This document shows positions 35,160-49,941 of a stretch of DNA of 64,000 nucleotides, piece after piece (positions within the stretch are counted from its first letter, which is position 1; every line of letters begins with the position of its first letter). Source of the stretch: Chionis minor (taxonomy: Eukaryota; Chordata; Aves; Charadriiformes; Chionididae); assembly GCA_013398295.1 (NCBI GenBank), contig VZSF01008218.1:46358-110357 (forward strand). The letters run 5' to 3'. Under the pieces are notes generated by a model. It was given only the letters and a program-made list of their open reading frames with translations. It was not told the origin of the DNA and searched no databases. A program made the translations under genes and the position numbers.

Positions 35160-38100
35160 GAAAAACGTAACGATTGAAGTACTTAAATATTGCTAAGTAG
35201 ATGATTGCATACAGCGCTGGTGATTTTGAGAGAATTCCTAAACTTTCTAATACCTGTAAAGAGAGAGATTTTTGGCCATTTAAGCAATTTAGGGCTATCA
35301 TTCTGAAATGTTAACACATTTTCATTGCAATAAAGAGACGTTCTTCTCTGTTTTTCAACATTAAAGATGGATCAGCGTTCAATTTCCTTTTTAACCAATC
35401 CTTAGAATTTAAAAAGCACCTTGGGGAAATTCTCAAATTCCTTCTGCATACCTACAGAGCAAAAAGTTCAGGGAACAGGTGAAACACTGAAGCAGTCAGG
35501 AAGGGTGCATTCCAAGCTCTTTCTCCTTTGTTCTAAAAAGAAGGCATTTACAAAACTTGCAGGGTTTTTCAGCTTAAAGCCAGAGCAGCAATTTGTTTCC
35601 CACATTACGCGTCGATTCCGTGTTGATTATGTAAACCGTTTGTGTCGAGGTGGGTTTTGTACAGGATACCAGAATCAAAGTCAGTCTTACATCTATGAAT
35701 TGACAGTAACTTAGTTTTAGGGCACGTTGAAATTCTGCAACTCTGCAGAAGATTGAGGCAGAGTTGGTGGAATTTTGTTACTGTTTGAAACCTGCTGAAA
35801 GAATCAGGCAGGCAACTCAGCTGAGCAAGGATGTGAGATTCAGGTGGGAAGGGTGAGGAAAGCAACTGATTGGACTTTAATTTGTTGCAGCCTGTGTCAC
35901 TGTCATTGTGCCAGGACTAAAGATGGCTGTGAAGCTGCATCCTGGTCTTGGTGTAAATTGATGTGCTGTACTGGAAATCAGATGTCCTGAAAGTGCCGTA
36001 TTGCATCGTGTTCTGACACGGAGCTCGTGTAGTAACTGGTGCTTTTTAAAGAGAAAGGACCAAACCAAAATCCTGGATTTGAGCACACACCTGGTCTTCA
36101 GAGATTAAAAACCCACAAAAGACAACAACTGCAAGCCCCGTCTCCCCCAGTTCCCGAGATATGTGTTGTGGCTTTGGTTTTCAGGTAAACGTTTGCTTTG
36201 AGGTTGGATTTCTGGTGTTGAATTAAATGGCTAGGCTCTAGTAAGACAACAAGTAGAATAACAGAATGTTGTGAACGCCGACGTTCTATAAACATACCTC
36301 AGAAGTACCATTAAAAGCCAGGTATCCTCAAATCTGTTTATTTAGATGATAGTGAATTAAAAGTGTGGCTTTATGGCTTATTTTGGAACGTGACTTGGTG
36401 AAAGAAATGCCAGTAGCATTAAGCTTCAAGAGTTGTGTGCCTGCATTATTGATTGCCTTCTCTTGTAATAAAGTAATTGTGTGGCTCTAGTAGGCGTTGT
36501 AGATACGTCTGTACGGGTGTCCCGTCAGAGCTGGAGCTTGCCAGGTTCTAAGTACCACCGTCTTTACTAGGGCTTGAGAATGCCTGCTCTCTTACTATGA
36601 AGAGGGAGAATTATATCCCCCAAATTACCAACTTTTTACGCTTAGCTGTTCAAATAATTTTTTATTACTTCTGTCTTCACTCTTCCCAGAAATATTTTAC
36701 TTTGCATGCTAAACGTGTGCTGAAAATTTCCGTGATGATTAAGCACAGTTAAAAATAAAGTGAATGGAGAAGAGAGTGTCATCCAAAAAAAGACAAAATT
36801 GGCCCTAAAAGAGACATTGTTAGCATGATCCAGTAAGTTTATATGTGTGTGTATATATATATAAATATTCACAAGGAAATAATTAAGAAAATGTTCTAAA
36901 AATCCAGGTGTTGTAAATAAAGCTTGGAACAACCTGCTGGCAGGGCCCATTAACTCAATCAACTTATTTTATGGAAAGAAATCTCTTAAGTTCACAAGCC
37001 CATAAAAGATTAATTGGATTCAATAGAAAAATCTCCAAGAAAAGAATGAAATACTTGAACATGCTATTTTAGGTTCTGAATATCTTCATTTTTTTTCTTC
37101 ACTGAATCCTTTCAGTGTTGTAAAAAATGATTGAATCAGCTGTTGCATATGTAAATATTGGCAGTTTCCAGTGCAAACTGGAAAGAAAAATGCTGTAAGT
37201 TTGTGAGTGCTCTTATTTGTCCCTGGAGAAACTTGTTTACCAGAATCTGAAAGTCTGGCGAATGGTTTGGTACAGCTGTAAATTGATTTTTGGGGGATTG
37301 GGAGGGGGAGCAGGAGCAAACTGAGTGTATTTGATACTACAGTTTTACTTGGACATTTCTCACTCTATTTAGTTATGAATTTTGCAGGGAGAACAAAAAC
37401 ATATAATTCTGCATGCATTGCACTGTCGATCTTACAGCTTTCATGTTCCTGCATACAGTATATTATTTCCAGACAGGGTCTGGTCTTTTTGGGTTGACTC
37501 CATGTTTTTTACAGACAGTATTCACAAATTGTAAAAATCTCTGTCTCGCAGAGCCCACAGAAACAGATATGACAGCACGACATCAGTGTGGAATGATACG
37601 GAATAATCACTGTAAATGTGATATCAAGTGTTATGATGCTTGAGGATATAGGTACATGAATAAAGCAATAAGTCCCGGATACACGCTTTTAAGCTTTAGA
37701 AAATTTCTCCCCATCTTGGGAAAGTTGTTTTCCCTTAAATTAGTTTGTTGCTTAGACTCACTGTTCTAAGTTGAACCTTTACTCGATCCCGCTGTTTGTA
37801 TTTTTTAGAAGAAAATGCCATGGCCTTGTATGCAGGATTTGGGCACCTGACAGCAATATGACTTGATTCTTTATGAGATCTAATTGCTGTTGCATTAGGC
37901 AAGCCTTCCAAAGTGATAATTTTATCACCAGCTTTATTTTTGTTTTGATTCCAAAACAAGGATCTCCAACTCCTAAGTGTCTTTCCTTGGTCTTTGTTAA
38001 ACTAGCATTTTTTGTATTTCATTTTTTATGGTTTTAGACACCAGTGATACACTTGTGTGAAATTTGTACAATTTTCTTACCCAGATAAAACAAGTCCATT

Positions 38101-40523
38101 TAAAGACACATTCTCCTGTCATACATCCCGCTTCATTAATTTTAAATTCCATTGCTTGTGTTGGTTGGGTTTTCACATTTTCTGATGAAACAAAATAAAA
38201 TGGGCCCCAGCTTTCCTTCTGCTTGTCCCGATGTTTTTTTAAGGAAAAAAAAAAAAAAAAGGTTACATCTTATTGCTTTTAAATAGAAATGGCCATGCTC
38301 CCGATACACAAAAGTAATGAATTGTAGTGCATGTTAGTAGCAACTTGCTCAAAAATTTTTGTCTGTTTATGTTGGGGGGTGTTTTAGGGCTTTGTATGCA
38401 TGGCCCAGGTAAGAGTTTATTAACTGGGTACATATAGAAACTTAAAATAGAGCTTTCAATCCTTAACATATTTGAAATTGATGGAAAAAGACATTTTAAA
38501 ATTGAAATAATATAATTTTAAGGATAATTCACTTTATATGTGGAAAAAGTCTCCCTACCCTCCATCCCCCTCAAGTTGTATATCCTTTTTCGTATATCCT
38601 TTTTCGTAATGGTATTTTTGGTAAGGAAGTTCTTTTGTTATGTGTAAGCATTCAAACTCAAATTGCCTTCTAATAGGAACAATGCTTTTCAGTTGGTGGG
38701 GAAAAATAGTAATTTATCATTCTATCTCTTGAGAAGCAATATTACTAAAGCATTAATACGTTGAAAATCTGGTTTTCCCATATAAAAAAGTGCTGGATGC
38801 CCTTTGTATAAACAGGTATTTAATAACATTGTCTATTACCTGATTTACTTGCAAACCTATTCGTTTGCCAAAGCCATTTGGTTTCCAGTAACATTTTACA
38901 AATGACTTCTTTTCTTGTGCTCCTGTTTCTGGGAACGACCAGTGGTTAAGTCTGCCCCATAGCTTACTGGTAAAAGGAAGAAGAAGCAGTTTCCATTAAA
39001 AACTAAGCCTGTATTTATGTAAGTAGTTTTTAGAGCCTTAGCTTGGATTTATGCCAAGGTTTAATAGTTCCAATCTATTCTGGCTTGTAAGAACTTCCTG
39101 AACAAATCCACTGTCCTGTTTTGGTATCTATTCAGTTAATTACCCAAGTGTTCTGATACACACAGACCTTATATTTTCTTGTTTTATATTTGAATGATGA
39201 GGACCCAAATGAAAAATTGTTATTTATTCTACCATTTTGTTTGAGTCAAGTGATAGACACATTTTGTTATTTTCTGAAACGGTCTAATCTGAGTTTGAAA
39301 GTCATAAACTACAATTCAGAAGCAATGCCCAGTAATCCAGGGGCAGAATATTTTTAAGCTTCCTCTTAACGCTCTGAAGGTAATTTTGTAAAGCATTTTT
39401 GAATAAAGGAAAAGAGAGGTTCCTTCTGCTCTCAGTTCCTCTTTTTCTCTAACAGAGCTGTGCTGAAGATTTGTTTGGGAATTAAGTTCTTTCCAAACTT
39501 TGGCATTCCGAAGCAAGCAAAAGCATGTGGGCATATAGTCTGCTAGAGAGACATCTGAACTTGATCTGTCTGGGGTTTTTTTCTGTGATCATTATACTCT
39601 GCTATTGTACTTGGAGTGTTTGGCATATTAAATTTTCAGTAATGACTGGCATGACTATACAGAATGTACTCTGATTGATTTTTAGGGTGTACGGTACATA
39701 AAAACCAGCTACTAGATTTGTAGGGGTTAAGCATGAGGTAAAGACAGAAATGTACTTTAAGAATGCACAACCAGCATTTCGGCATCCAGTTGCGCTGGAA
39801 TTTACAATCCAATAGATGTCAAAGGAGATCTAGTACTTTTAAAATTTGGTGTTGAAGGAAAAAGGTAGAATTTTTCGAGCGCCAGCGGGAGTAGTATAAT
39901 GGATGTGATGCGTAAAAGCCCCAAACTATCCTCCAGGGAGTTACCTGTTCTACCTCAATTTGCTCAGCCTGCTCATACTTTAAAAACGCATATTCCCAGG
40001 TTAATCTGGAACTAATAATGTCTATTGATCCTTCAAGAACTGGGTCTAGACTTTTAAGGTACTTTAAGATACTATAAACTTTCTGAAGTAAAATTATAAA
40101 AATTGACACACGCTTCTTAATAATGTTAATACACAAAGTTCTTCCTTTTGAAGGCTTTCAGCTCAATACACATGCCCTCTGAAAAGCTGTGCTGTCTTTA
40201 AATCACAGACATAAAAAGAAAAGGAAATTGGTTTGCATAAAAACTTACTTCCAGAGAGACAATTATCCTGTTTATATTATCATTGCAGCCTTCTCTGTTG
40301 TTGTTATTGACACAGTTGTTAGGTATTCACTGTGTTTTCAAGCCAGAGGCTTATTTAGAGTTGGAAATTGATTGCTGGGAAAGTCACAAAGCAATTTATG
40401 TAGCAACTTATCATAATTAGTTAGTCTTCTTAATGTGAACTGCACTTTATGCTTATCAATTGATTTTCCTGTATATCTGGATAAAGCAGCTCATTGAATG
40501 CTGCCCAAAAAGAAGAGGAGGAG
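35160..40523. other. unique DNA, no gene recognised
   Basis: Contains a short TG/TA run (36842-36862), an A17 run (38244-38260) and a doubled TATATCCTTTTTCG motif (38579-38606). Open frames up to 106 codons on either strand carry no motif. No repeat family recognised. Confidence 0.5.
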
Positions 40524-40544
40524 AATAATAATAATAATAATAAA
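40524..40544. repeat. (AAT)6 microsatellite
   Basis: Six AAT units after a purine-rich GAGGAGGAG stretch. It may be polymorphic. Confidence 0.85.
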
Positions 40545-43207
40545 CCCGTGGGTAGTTTTTTTTTAACAAAAGGTGTCTATAAATGTATGCAAGATGTATT
40601 TGCTGTCTAGTAAGTAAGAATAGGATGAATGAGAGAACTGCAAGCAGATACAGAAGTTCTGTACCAGGCAGAGATGCTGTGACTAGTGAGAAATTTTCTT
40701 TGTTGGTTTACATGAGGTGTCCTTTGAAAATACAATAGCTTTTGAGCTGCATGATTCTATGGTGACTGCACGCATACCTCTCCGGCCAGGATCTTCTGAC
40801 CATGAGATGAATAACCTCAAAACAAACAAACAAAAGAAGTCCATAGTAGCACGGAACAGACAAGATCATATTTTCCAGGGGCAGGAACACTCAAAAATAA
40901 GCTGTGACATTTCCTATTAGTGCCAGGAAATATGTCCCAACAGTGAGTTGTGCTGTGCTCATGACTTAGCCTCAGGGGGAGTGGGTGGAAATTCTCTTCT
41001 TTTGGCACTGTGGGAGAAGACTAAAATAAGGAGTCTGTTATGAAAAAGAAAAAGAAAAAAACTCTTGTTTGGTTTGCCTGTATGAAATGAGAAATTGGGT
41101 TCTAGTGCCTTGGTTTGTTTTTCAGTTTGGGAAACGGACATTGATGGAAGCATGAGGGACATGGGAGAGGCATGGAAAGGGAATTGATGGTAAAAATCAG
41201 TGCCAGCGTGAGAGAAGACTTGGTTAAGAAAAGATTTTGTTTTCCTCTCTTAGTTTCCCTTAGCTAAAGGGGTTTGAAAGAGAAAATCTGTCCGAGGTGT
41301 ATTGGAGTCCTTGCAGTCCGGAGGTGTGAGAAGGTAATGTCAGATGTTGAAAGAACTGCGTTGTGAGCTGGTTTTGATGCAGCTGAGAGAAAGATGGGCC
41401 AGGCCTTTCTCATCGCCACTGCTGGGTGGCCCCTGCTTGTGCCTGGAGACTGCCAAACCTTGCACTTGGAGATGACCTCAATGGTACTGACCCATGGCCA
41501 TGTCTTCAGTGGTGCAGCTAATTTCATACCTCTAACTGTAATTTGCCCCTTTCAAGCTGGACTCTCGTTTATTGCCTCCTCGGTTTTTCAGCTATGGTTG
41601 CTTTCCAGGGAGAAGAACAGGTAGAAGGGATAAGAAAAACAATGCAGGTGGGGAGAAATGACAGAAGGCGTGTTTCCGTGGAGAAGCTGACTGCCGTGAA
41701 ATGCTTCCCTCTGATAACAGAAGCCCACCTGTACTGCTGGCATTTGCCCCAAGTCTGCAAACGCGTTAGGTATCTGTCCTAGTTGTGTGATGGACACATG
41801 GTCAAAAATGTTGCCTTTTGAAGGAATCAAGAGGTCCGGTACAAGTGAATGTGATCCGTTCGTCTCTCAGCCATGGCGTGGTTTATCGCTGGGTGGTGAC
41901 GAAAGAGCAGATTAAGGAGGGTCTCACGTAGTACCTCTCCTGAGCCCCAATCTATTTGTTTACTGGAATAGAACCGCCCCTAATAGCTGTGGTCTTTTGT
42001 GGGCCAATTTACCTCACTTGCTCTGTAGTGATAGTCTCTGCCAGCGCCTGCGTGTTTCTCTATAAAGCACAAAGACTTGGCCAAGTGTGGAATAAATTGT
42101 GGTTGGATTTGAGTGCGGCCTTGACTACTATGGTTCAAGAAATACATTTTCTGGGTCATTGGATTCATGTTCTTGTCACTTACAGGGTCAACAGTTTCTT
42201 GTCTGTGTATACAAGGAATGTTGGATTTCAATCAGGATACTGTAGATGATTAAAACTTAAGCGTAAAAATGTACTGTTATCTTATTGTATGTTGCAATGA
42301 TGAGAGCAACTAGTCACGTGCAACTCGGGTCGGGTGAATGAGTGGGGAATGACATATCAAGTGACTTGCAGTTTTGTGCAAAGTCTTCCTAGATGGTCAG
42401 AAAAGTTAAGATGGGGTTTTAAGTGACAGCATATCTTAATTTGTGAGCCTTCCCTGTGGTTTGAAAGTGAACCCAAGGGGTGTTACCGAGCTGACCAGAA
42501 GTAATTTCTAGGAGGATCACTTCCTGGAGTGCTGTGTCTCTGTGGGAATAAAATACGGGTGTTTCTCTGCAGCAAGACTTTAAAAGACACAAAAAGAGTA
42601 ATCAAGTGGTTAATCAAATCTAGATTAAAATTTTAGTACATATTTAAGGACTTGGGCACAAAATTCCCATTCTGCATCTAATGGGAATTAGGAGTCTAAG
42701 GCTTAGGCAGCCTTTCAAAATTGTCAGCATTTTTTTTCCAAACATTACAGAGACTTTCATTTTTCCACAGTGCACATTCCTCAATCTGCCTGTTGAAGAC
42801 CTGACCGTTTTCCATATTTTTGTCACTATTCCCGTAATTTTTGAGGTTTTCGTTGCAGCTTTTTCCCTACTTGCCAAAACTAACCTAGCAGCCTGGGCCC
42901 CAGTCACCCATACAAGTGTCACATCAGAGGGAATATGATTAATGAGGAAAAAGCTGTAACTTCGTATTTTTGGGTAGACTAGAAAGTGTCTGATGTTTCA
43001 CAACATAGTTCATTTTGTCATGCTGGCAATAAGAAACCATGAGAATGCTCAAGCTCCAAGCAGCGTGACTATAAAGTGGCAGAAAAACATAGAAAACATT
43101 GGCTTCTATAAGTGGAAACTTGGGATGGAAACCCATAAACCTATCTAAAATCTTCTTGAAATATGTAGGAGAACTAGTGATGCAATGAGTCTGCAACTGG
43201 CAATTTG
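40545..43207. other. unique DNA, no gene recognised
   Basis: Slightly GC-richer between about 41260 and 42250, where several overlapping frames of 76-97 codons occur on both strands. None has a recognisable motif, and frames on both strands argue against any one being real. Confidence 0.45.
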
Positions 43208-43227
43208 AAAAAAAAAAAAAAAAAAAA
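43208..43227. repeat. A20 homopolymer
   Basis: Twenty A residues followed by a further A-rich stretch to about 43250. No retroposon body recognised beside it. Confidence 0.85.
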
Positions 43228-43659
43228 TTAAAGAAATGGAAAAAAAAATCTAGTAAATTTGCCACTTGGCCTTACAATCTTTTACAGTAAAGAAGGCCAG
43301 TCTTGAGCCACAGTATTACAGCCCTTCCAGAGAAATCAGGTTCAAAGCACACGCAGTGCTGTGCAAATACAGTCTCCTGAGAGATCCCCGTGTTTAGTTA
43401 GCCCTCCAGCCTAGCCTGGTTTTGCAGGAGTCCTCCAATTTTATCATTCAGGCATTTTTACAGCCTCGTTGGAACAAATAAACAAACATCTGGAATCATG
43501 TGGTATATTTAATTAAAAACTTTTTGTTTGGCCAGAAATAGTAAAATCATGAAAAATTGCCTGTCTCCAAGCTCCGAAAGGCCAAATGATGAAGCTGTTG
43601 GCTACAGACAGTTTTACAATGTATTGAAATTCATAGATATGCACACCTGCTACAAGGCT

Positions 43660-43669
43660 CCCCCCCCCC
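43660..43669. repeat. C10 run
   Basis: Ten consecutive C residues in unique AT-rich sequence. Confidence 0.85.
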
Positions 43670-46600
43670 TTTATTTTGATTCATAACCATTAATGAGTGT
43701 TTAGTGCACAGATTGTAACCCTTGTTTAAATGGGAATTTACTGTTTTTAATAACATAGAGACACATGTTGCTATATTCCATACAGCCTGCGCTGTTCTGT
43801 GGTACACAGACAGGATAAAGCTTTATACTGTTGTTAAAAAAAATATAACCTTTTCAGCATGTGTTCCATTTGAATATTCTGACATATGAGCATGTTTTAA
43901 TTCCGGAGGCAGTAAATACCTGCCTCATGCTAACAGTCTGTGTATCAAATGTTGGAACTGTGAAAGATGGTGTTTTCTTATTAAAATTAGAGTCTGTAAT
44001 GAAAATGTAAATTATCATTGTTTCATTTAATGCATTTTTTGAGGAGAATTTCAGGAGACTCTTGATGCTTTTGCAGACAAAACTGCTTGCTGTCATCTGA
44101 GATATTACTCTGTGGTCACAAAATATGCTACAGGCCAGGATTATTATTTATGGAAACTAATTTCCCTAATGGACTGCTACCATTTTGGATGCACAAATGT
44201 AGGCCTTTGAACATATGGGACATAGTACCTTATTTTTGATTTTCTACGTCTCAATTTCTAAATAGCCGAACCCTCTGTTGACAAAAAGAAAATGACAGGC
44301 ACACGGAAAGTACTACTGCATTTTGAATCTTGTTCACAATTCTTTATATTGCTCATGATTAAAATCATTTGGACGTTCCATTTTGAGCTGCATTTCTCTG
44401 AGGGTTTAGACTACTTAGCAGGGTAGGATGCTCGCGTGACCTTGACTGCTGTCCTGTGGTTAGTGTTACTGAGCTGAATGAAGAGGACGTGGGTGTCATC
44501 AGAAACAAAGTACTGATTCCCACATAGCGAGTCCTTGTAGAAGCCTACTTAAAAATGGGGAGGAGGAGGAGGGGAAGAAATTTCCTGCACAGTCAGAAAG
44601 GCAGCCATCTGCATAACAGCAATGAAACTGTTTTATCCCCTTGTGGTGTTGGTTCTTTACAGTGCGCGCGTCTTGCTGTAGCATGTACATTTCTTCCAAA
44701 CCGTGAACAGCCCAAAAAGATGCAACGTATTTTGCATTTCTTTGTTCAGTGCGTGTGCTGTGCAAGGGGTGGGTGAAGGTTCCTTGCTTTAATTTTGCCT
44801 TCGGGAAAGAAAAGGGTATCTATGTGCGGTTTCATAGCCTGTTCTTGTGCAAGAAGAGAAAGCTGTCAACATTTTATAGGATATGAATATCTGTATTCAT
44901 GATCTAATGATATGTTTGCTGATCAAAGTTCCTTTCAGAGCTCTGCAAGCAAATGTTAAGTAGGTTGACAACTTGCCTTTTTTTCCTGTTTTGTGATATT
45001 TTTGTGGTCTGTTAGTAGCCTCAGTGCTAGAAAAGTAAATGATATGAAGTGCCATGACATCCTTCGTTAGCTGCGTATGTATTGGCTCTGCCTTAGGCAG
45101 AGATCACACCTGGGGAGAAGAAGGGGAGGAGACAGGGAGGTAAACAATAATTATAAACAAGTGGAATTGTTTTGTGTCCCTTACCAACCAGAGGATGGTT
45201 GGTCCCTTTTTTGTTGATATTCATTGTGTTGTTTACAGTTTGAGAGATTTGGAAGGTTATTTTTGTTTAAACAGGATTAGATTCTTTTACCGCGTGATTG
45301 ACATCATCGGTATGTTTTGTAAGACCCTTTTAAGAAAGCTTGTCTATGCCTTTAAAGTGCCTAGTAAACCTAGGCAACCACCTGAAAGACCCCCCACCTG
45401 TGGCTGCATAAAACTGAAATAAAGGACGGAAAATAACCCATTGAGTATGCACTTTCCCACCTGCTGAGAGCAAAATGCAATGCAGTGCAATTTCAGTACT
45501 TGCGTGCCACTGGGGAAACTAGACTCCTAAAATCACATAGTGAAGCACTGGAAAAATTCAGCGAGTTTGTACCAAGCGCTGTGTTATAAACCTAAGGAAC
45601 CGTAAGCTTTGCTTCTCAAGTGAAACAGATTTGTATGGCAGTTCTGTTAGAACGCCTACCAAATGTAAGGATGATATTTAGTACAGTAGGCTGAAAAAAA
45701 TGTAAGGCTAGTGAATGAAAGTCCTTTCATTGGGATGCGATACAGAGGGAGATGGCGGAGATGTGATGTCTACTTAAAGATCAGGCAAGACTGCAATCCC
45801 TGAATTTTTCTTTTATTTTTGCTCAGTGTCGGGTCACATACACAGGGGTGGAAAGATCTCATCGCCCGAGTTAGCTCTTTCCGAATCATTTGCAGTAGTG
45901 GGCATGGCTTCTTACAATTAACAGAGAACTAAATTAGTGTTTGTGTCTTGTCTGAGTGGAGTTAGAATACGTGCGTACCAAAATTATAGAGCTATCATGC
46001 CAACGTGCTGGATTTCCCCCCACTAGCTTAGCTGCCTCACCACCAGCTGCTGCAGTAGTGGCAACTGTGGTAGCTTTAGCACTTTATTTCGTCAGAGATT
46101 ACTTAGAAAACCTGCATCTGTCCCATGTCTACCTCCTCCTCACAGGAAGAAGGCAACTCCTAGATGGTATTTTTGCTGAACTGCGAGTGGGAGCAGCCCA
46201 GCTTAACAGTCATTTTTGTTTCCGTGAAATAAAAGGAAGAGGCTCAGTGGAAATAATCCCTTGGGCCCCGATGGAGACGCCGGAATCTATCTTGAAGCAA
46301 AAAGGTTGGCAAACACCACCCTCCCCGCCAAGTCAACCCAACGCGCTGCGCCATCCCTCCCAAACACACCCAGGAAATTAAGTTGCCGGATTGTCGCCTT
46401 CGTCTTACAGGCCGTGAATGATGAATTCCACGAGGGGTAAAAAAAGAGAGCAACTTTTTAATAAATAGATTAAATATAAGCTATTAGATCATTCAGAATC
46501 AATTTGGTGCTGTCGAATGCCAGCCGTTACTGATGGTAAGTATATGATGTGTCAAGAAAAAGAAATACCAGCTGAAATTAAAGTAAGGTAAAAAGGAGAT

Positions 46601-47836
46601 ATGTAGACATCCGCGCAGCTGCTAAGTGTGGATGTGACGCTTGCCTCTGCCCTGTACTCTGATGCTAGATAACAGTGACAGGAGAAAAGTGGAGGAGAGC
46701 TGAAGGAGTCTCTCTCCTAACTGTTAATCATTACGCCGCTTTCTTTTCACTTTTGTTCCACTCTGTCATTATAAAAAGTAATCCCTTTACCAAGGTGAGT
46801 TTAATAATAAAGTGAAGGAGAAGCTGTCAGCTAAATTATTTTTTTGCATTGAAAAATCTGCCTGCAATAAAGGAGTGTAATGGTTTTATTCAGTGGTCCC
46901 CACAAATGAGGAGAATTAGAACATCGAGAAGCTGCAAAGGAGAGGCTGCTTGAAATATTGTTGATGTCTGTAAATTCTTTTATTCTTCCAGCCCTTGTGT
47001 GCTGTTTTCTGCTGTCCGCATGTTTAGGGAAGATAGCTGTTCGGATCTGGAGAAAGTGAACTAGTTAAAATAGATTGCAAGACTTGTAAACGGCATTAAT
47101 TTGGGAGATACGGGAAACATCATTCAGGCCGAAAAAGCTCCCGTGAGAAGCTAAAATATGAATTGCAGTTTGGTAAATTGATAAAGAAAAAATGTGAAGT
47201 GCAGGTATGTCCTGCAGAGTACAAAGAAAACTTGGAGGAGTTCTAGTGGTGGCTTGGTCAGTGAGACTAGGTGCCAGCTTGCTGTGGCTGATACCGTAGC
47301 TAGAAATGTGGAGTGGGAGATCCATGTAAGTCACAAGTGGGAGGGCACTTCTGACCTCCTGCACACAGACAGGATTTTCCTGACAGATTAATAATTAGGA
47401 TCTAAATCCATTCCTTGTCAACATACCCCCTACAGAAGCTACAGGGTTTCACCGGGGAGTCAAATTTTACTCTGTAATTAATTTTTTTCCACTGCCACAG
47501 GCAGGGAAGGTGAAGCGTTAATAGTGCTACCGTGAAGTTCTGGCATTTGTTTGGGATTTGTACTTGTGTATGTGTGAGGCCAAACGTGGAGCTCTTTGGC
47601 AGAAATTTTAGAAGGTGCTGGTTTCTTGAGTTAGCTTAGAAAGTTGGGAACAATCCTACGTAGACAGTTTGGGAAGGCAAACAGCATCTGATCCATAAAA
47701 TGAGGCCTTGACAACAAGGAACCCAGTTCTAACATCTATATACCTATTTTGGTTGATGTTATAGGAGTTATTTAAAGTTCAAACAGAATTATTCTGATAA
47801 CGCTGAACTTAACTGGTTCCTTCTTCAGAAAGTATT
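43670..47836. other. unique DNA with the window's longest open frame (45956-46381)
   Basis: The 141-codon frame at 45956-46381 (plus) starts MELEYVRTKI. It has an Ala/Val-rich hydrophobic stretch (about residues 26-46) and a Pro-rich tail. It lies in a modestly GC-richer patch, but I see no family, no good flanking splice sites and a poor ATG context. Several frames of this length are expected by chance in 64 kb on two strands. The rest of the stretch holds nothing recognised. Confidence 0.3.
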
Positions 47837-47884
47837 TTTAAATAAATAAAGGCCCAAGAGCAATGGATTTAAATAAATAAAGGC
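47837..47884 (+). repeat. 17-base direct repeat, 31-base period
   Basis: TTTAAATAAATAAAGGC occurs at 47837-47853 and 47868-47884. The unit is AATAAA-rich, so it creates clustered polyadenylation-like hexamers without evidence of a gene end. Confidence 0.7.
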
Positions 47885-49941
47885 ACGACAACAAGGGAAT
47901 GGGTTCTCTGATCCGTAGGCTAGAAGTACGGTGTTGGAAGCAAACGAGTTAGTACAAGAGGGGAATCTCTGGGTGGTTTATTCCCCTGGCTGTAGTTAAA
48001 CCTGCACAGATTACAGGGAGGAAATCCATATACACGCTAGGCATCTCAGTGCTTTAAAACAACGGCCTGCAGGTGTTTTAGCCGTGCACATATGTCTGGA
48101 TGTATGATGAGACTTTTCAGATTTTCAGCCAAGTCTTCGCTTGCGGGGTAACGAAGGTTGAGGTTGAGGGAGGGGGGGAAACAAGATACACATAGATGTA
48201 GAGGTTATGATGTCATATGTAGTGAGTTATTGCTGCACTGATGCTTCTCATAAATGCATTCCAAATCAGTTGCTGAGCAACACTTTTGTACTGTTAATAT
48301 AAAATCTTTGAGGATGAGAGGTGTTATGTATACATACATGTAATACGTTGTCTGTATTGGCCATTGTCTGCCAAGGAAAGTACCTTCATCTCTAGAGCTT
48401 CCCTGCCTACTCACTAAGCTACAGCTGTATTTCTTATTACTGAGCTCGGGCATCTTGGGAGCAAATTTAGGCCGACGTGGAAGCATCTAAATACTCTTTT
48501 CACTATAGGTAAAACGTAGGCAGCTGGCCACAGATTTTTGAGCATCACAGCTAGAAAATATGTTAGTTCTGTATCGCATCCTAAAGTGTAACCCCAAGTA
48601 GCTTAAAAGTTTGTTGACAGTATATTAGCGGAGTAACTCGGAAGGAGAATTACTTCTTCATAAGTGTGAACGTTTCCTGTAATGCCTACATAGATACTAG
48701 GAAGCCTTCATCCAAATATCGATCTTGGGTATTTTGATCTTGTTTGCCAAGCTCCGTAGGGCAACAGAATAAATGGAAGCTTATGGGTGAATTCTGTCCA
48801 AGACATATGCAAACTTTGTGCTCCTCTTTTGAAGTAGTTCAAATGTTTTGATTTATCATCATCAGTACTAATATTTTGGTGATTCTCGATCTGGAAATAG
48901 ACTTGTAGACGCCTAAGAACAGCTTGATGAGATTTAACTTCTCTAATGAGAGCTTGATAGATAACATGTTTAAATTAGAAGGGGGAGGGGGGCAGTGTGA
49001 CATAGATCATATTGTAATTTCAGTAATCAAATGCACTGAAATATGTCATTGAAAAGATACTTATGAATCTTAAATCTTAGGATGGCTGTCAGATTTCTTT
49101 TAGTCTATGAACAATGACAATCATAATTTGAAGATGAAAGACGGTCAGAGCTTCTGTCTCCTTGACAATCACTTCAATATTTAGACAAAAAAGCATGCTC
49201 ACAGATTTCATTAGTCAACTCGTGCTTTTTTACCTTTTCCCTCATGGAACTCTAATACCCTGCGAGAAGCCTAGACAAGCAGAATTGAGTGTTATCTCAT
49301 ACAAACATAAAATAAATTTCATATGAGTATGTAAAGCCAGAAGAACTTTAAGGACAATCCCACGGATTGCTTGTGTGACCTGGAAAATAACAGGGTGGCA
49401 GTCGATGTGTTTGAATGTGCTTTTGAGCCACTACAGAACCTTCTCTAACTGATTTAAGGCCTTCTCCTAAATTTTCCTGTGCTTCTGGCGTAGCTGAATT
49501 GAGTTTTTTAAGTTCATTTTTTCATATGTTGTTGCCTTGATGCTTAATAAAAACACAAAAAAAGAGGAAAAACTATCAGTGCTGGGAAAGGCTCGAAGAG
49601 CTGCTTTGGCTAACAAGCCAGAGAGAGTGAAGAGATTCTGATTAACAAAGCAATCTGCATTTATGAAGGATCTTTTATGTAGAGTGTCTTTGGGCACTTC
49701 CAATGCAATAATCTGTGGAGGTTGGCTAAGCCCGTCAAAAAGCTTGAAAGAATGGGAATTTTGAAAGCAGGGAAATTAAGGGAGCTTGATCTAATGTCAT
49801 AAGGCAGGGAGCTTGGGAGCCTTGGGGCACAATTAACAAAGGGTCTGGCACCTGCCCTCTCTGGTCTTTGTATTTGTTTAGAGAAAGACTTACTAGTTCT
49901 GCTTATGGGTTGTACTTCCTTTCCTTGACTTCAACCCACAG
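47885..49941. other. unique DNA, no gene recognised
   Basis: A purine tract lies about 48161-48181 and another at 48979-48992. Short frames only. Confidence 0.5.

Noticed and set aside
41264..42249. Cluster of 63-97-codon frames on both strands
   Set aside because: Slightly GC-richer sequence lowers stop frequency on both strands. No frame stands out and no family is recognised.
45956..46381. 141-codon open frame, the longest in the window
   Set aside because: Length is within chance expectation for two strands of 64 kb. It has no family resemblance, no convincing splice borders and a weak start context.
47221..47325. 105-base segment between an AG and GTAAGT with one open frame
   Set aside because: The acceptor lacks a pyrimidine tract and the open frame is unremarkable. 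One of many pseudo-exons expected in this much noncoding DNA.
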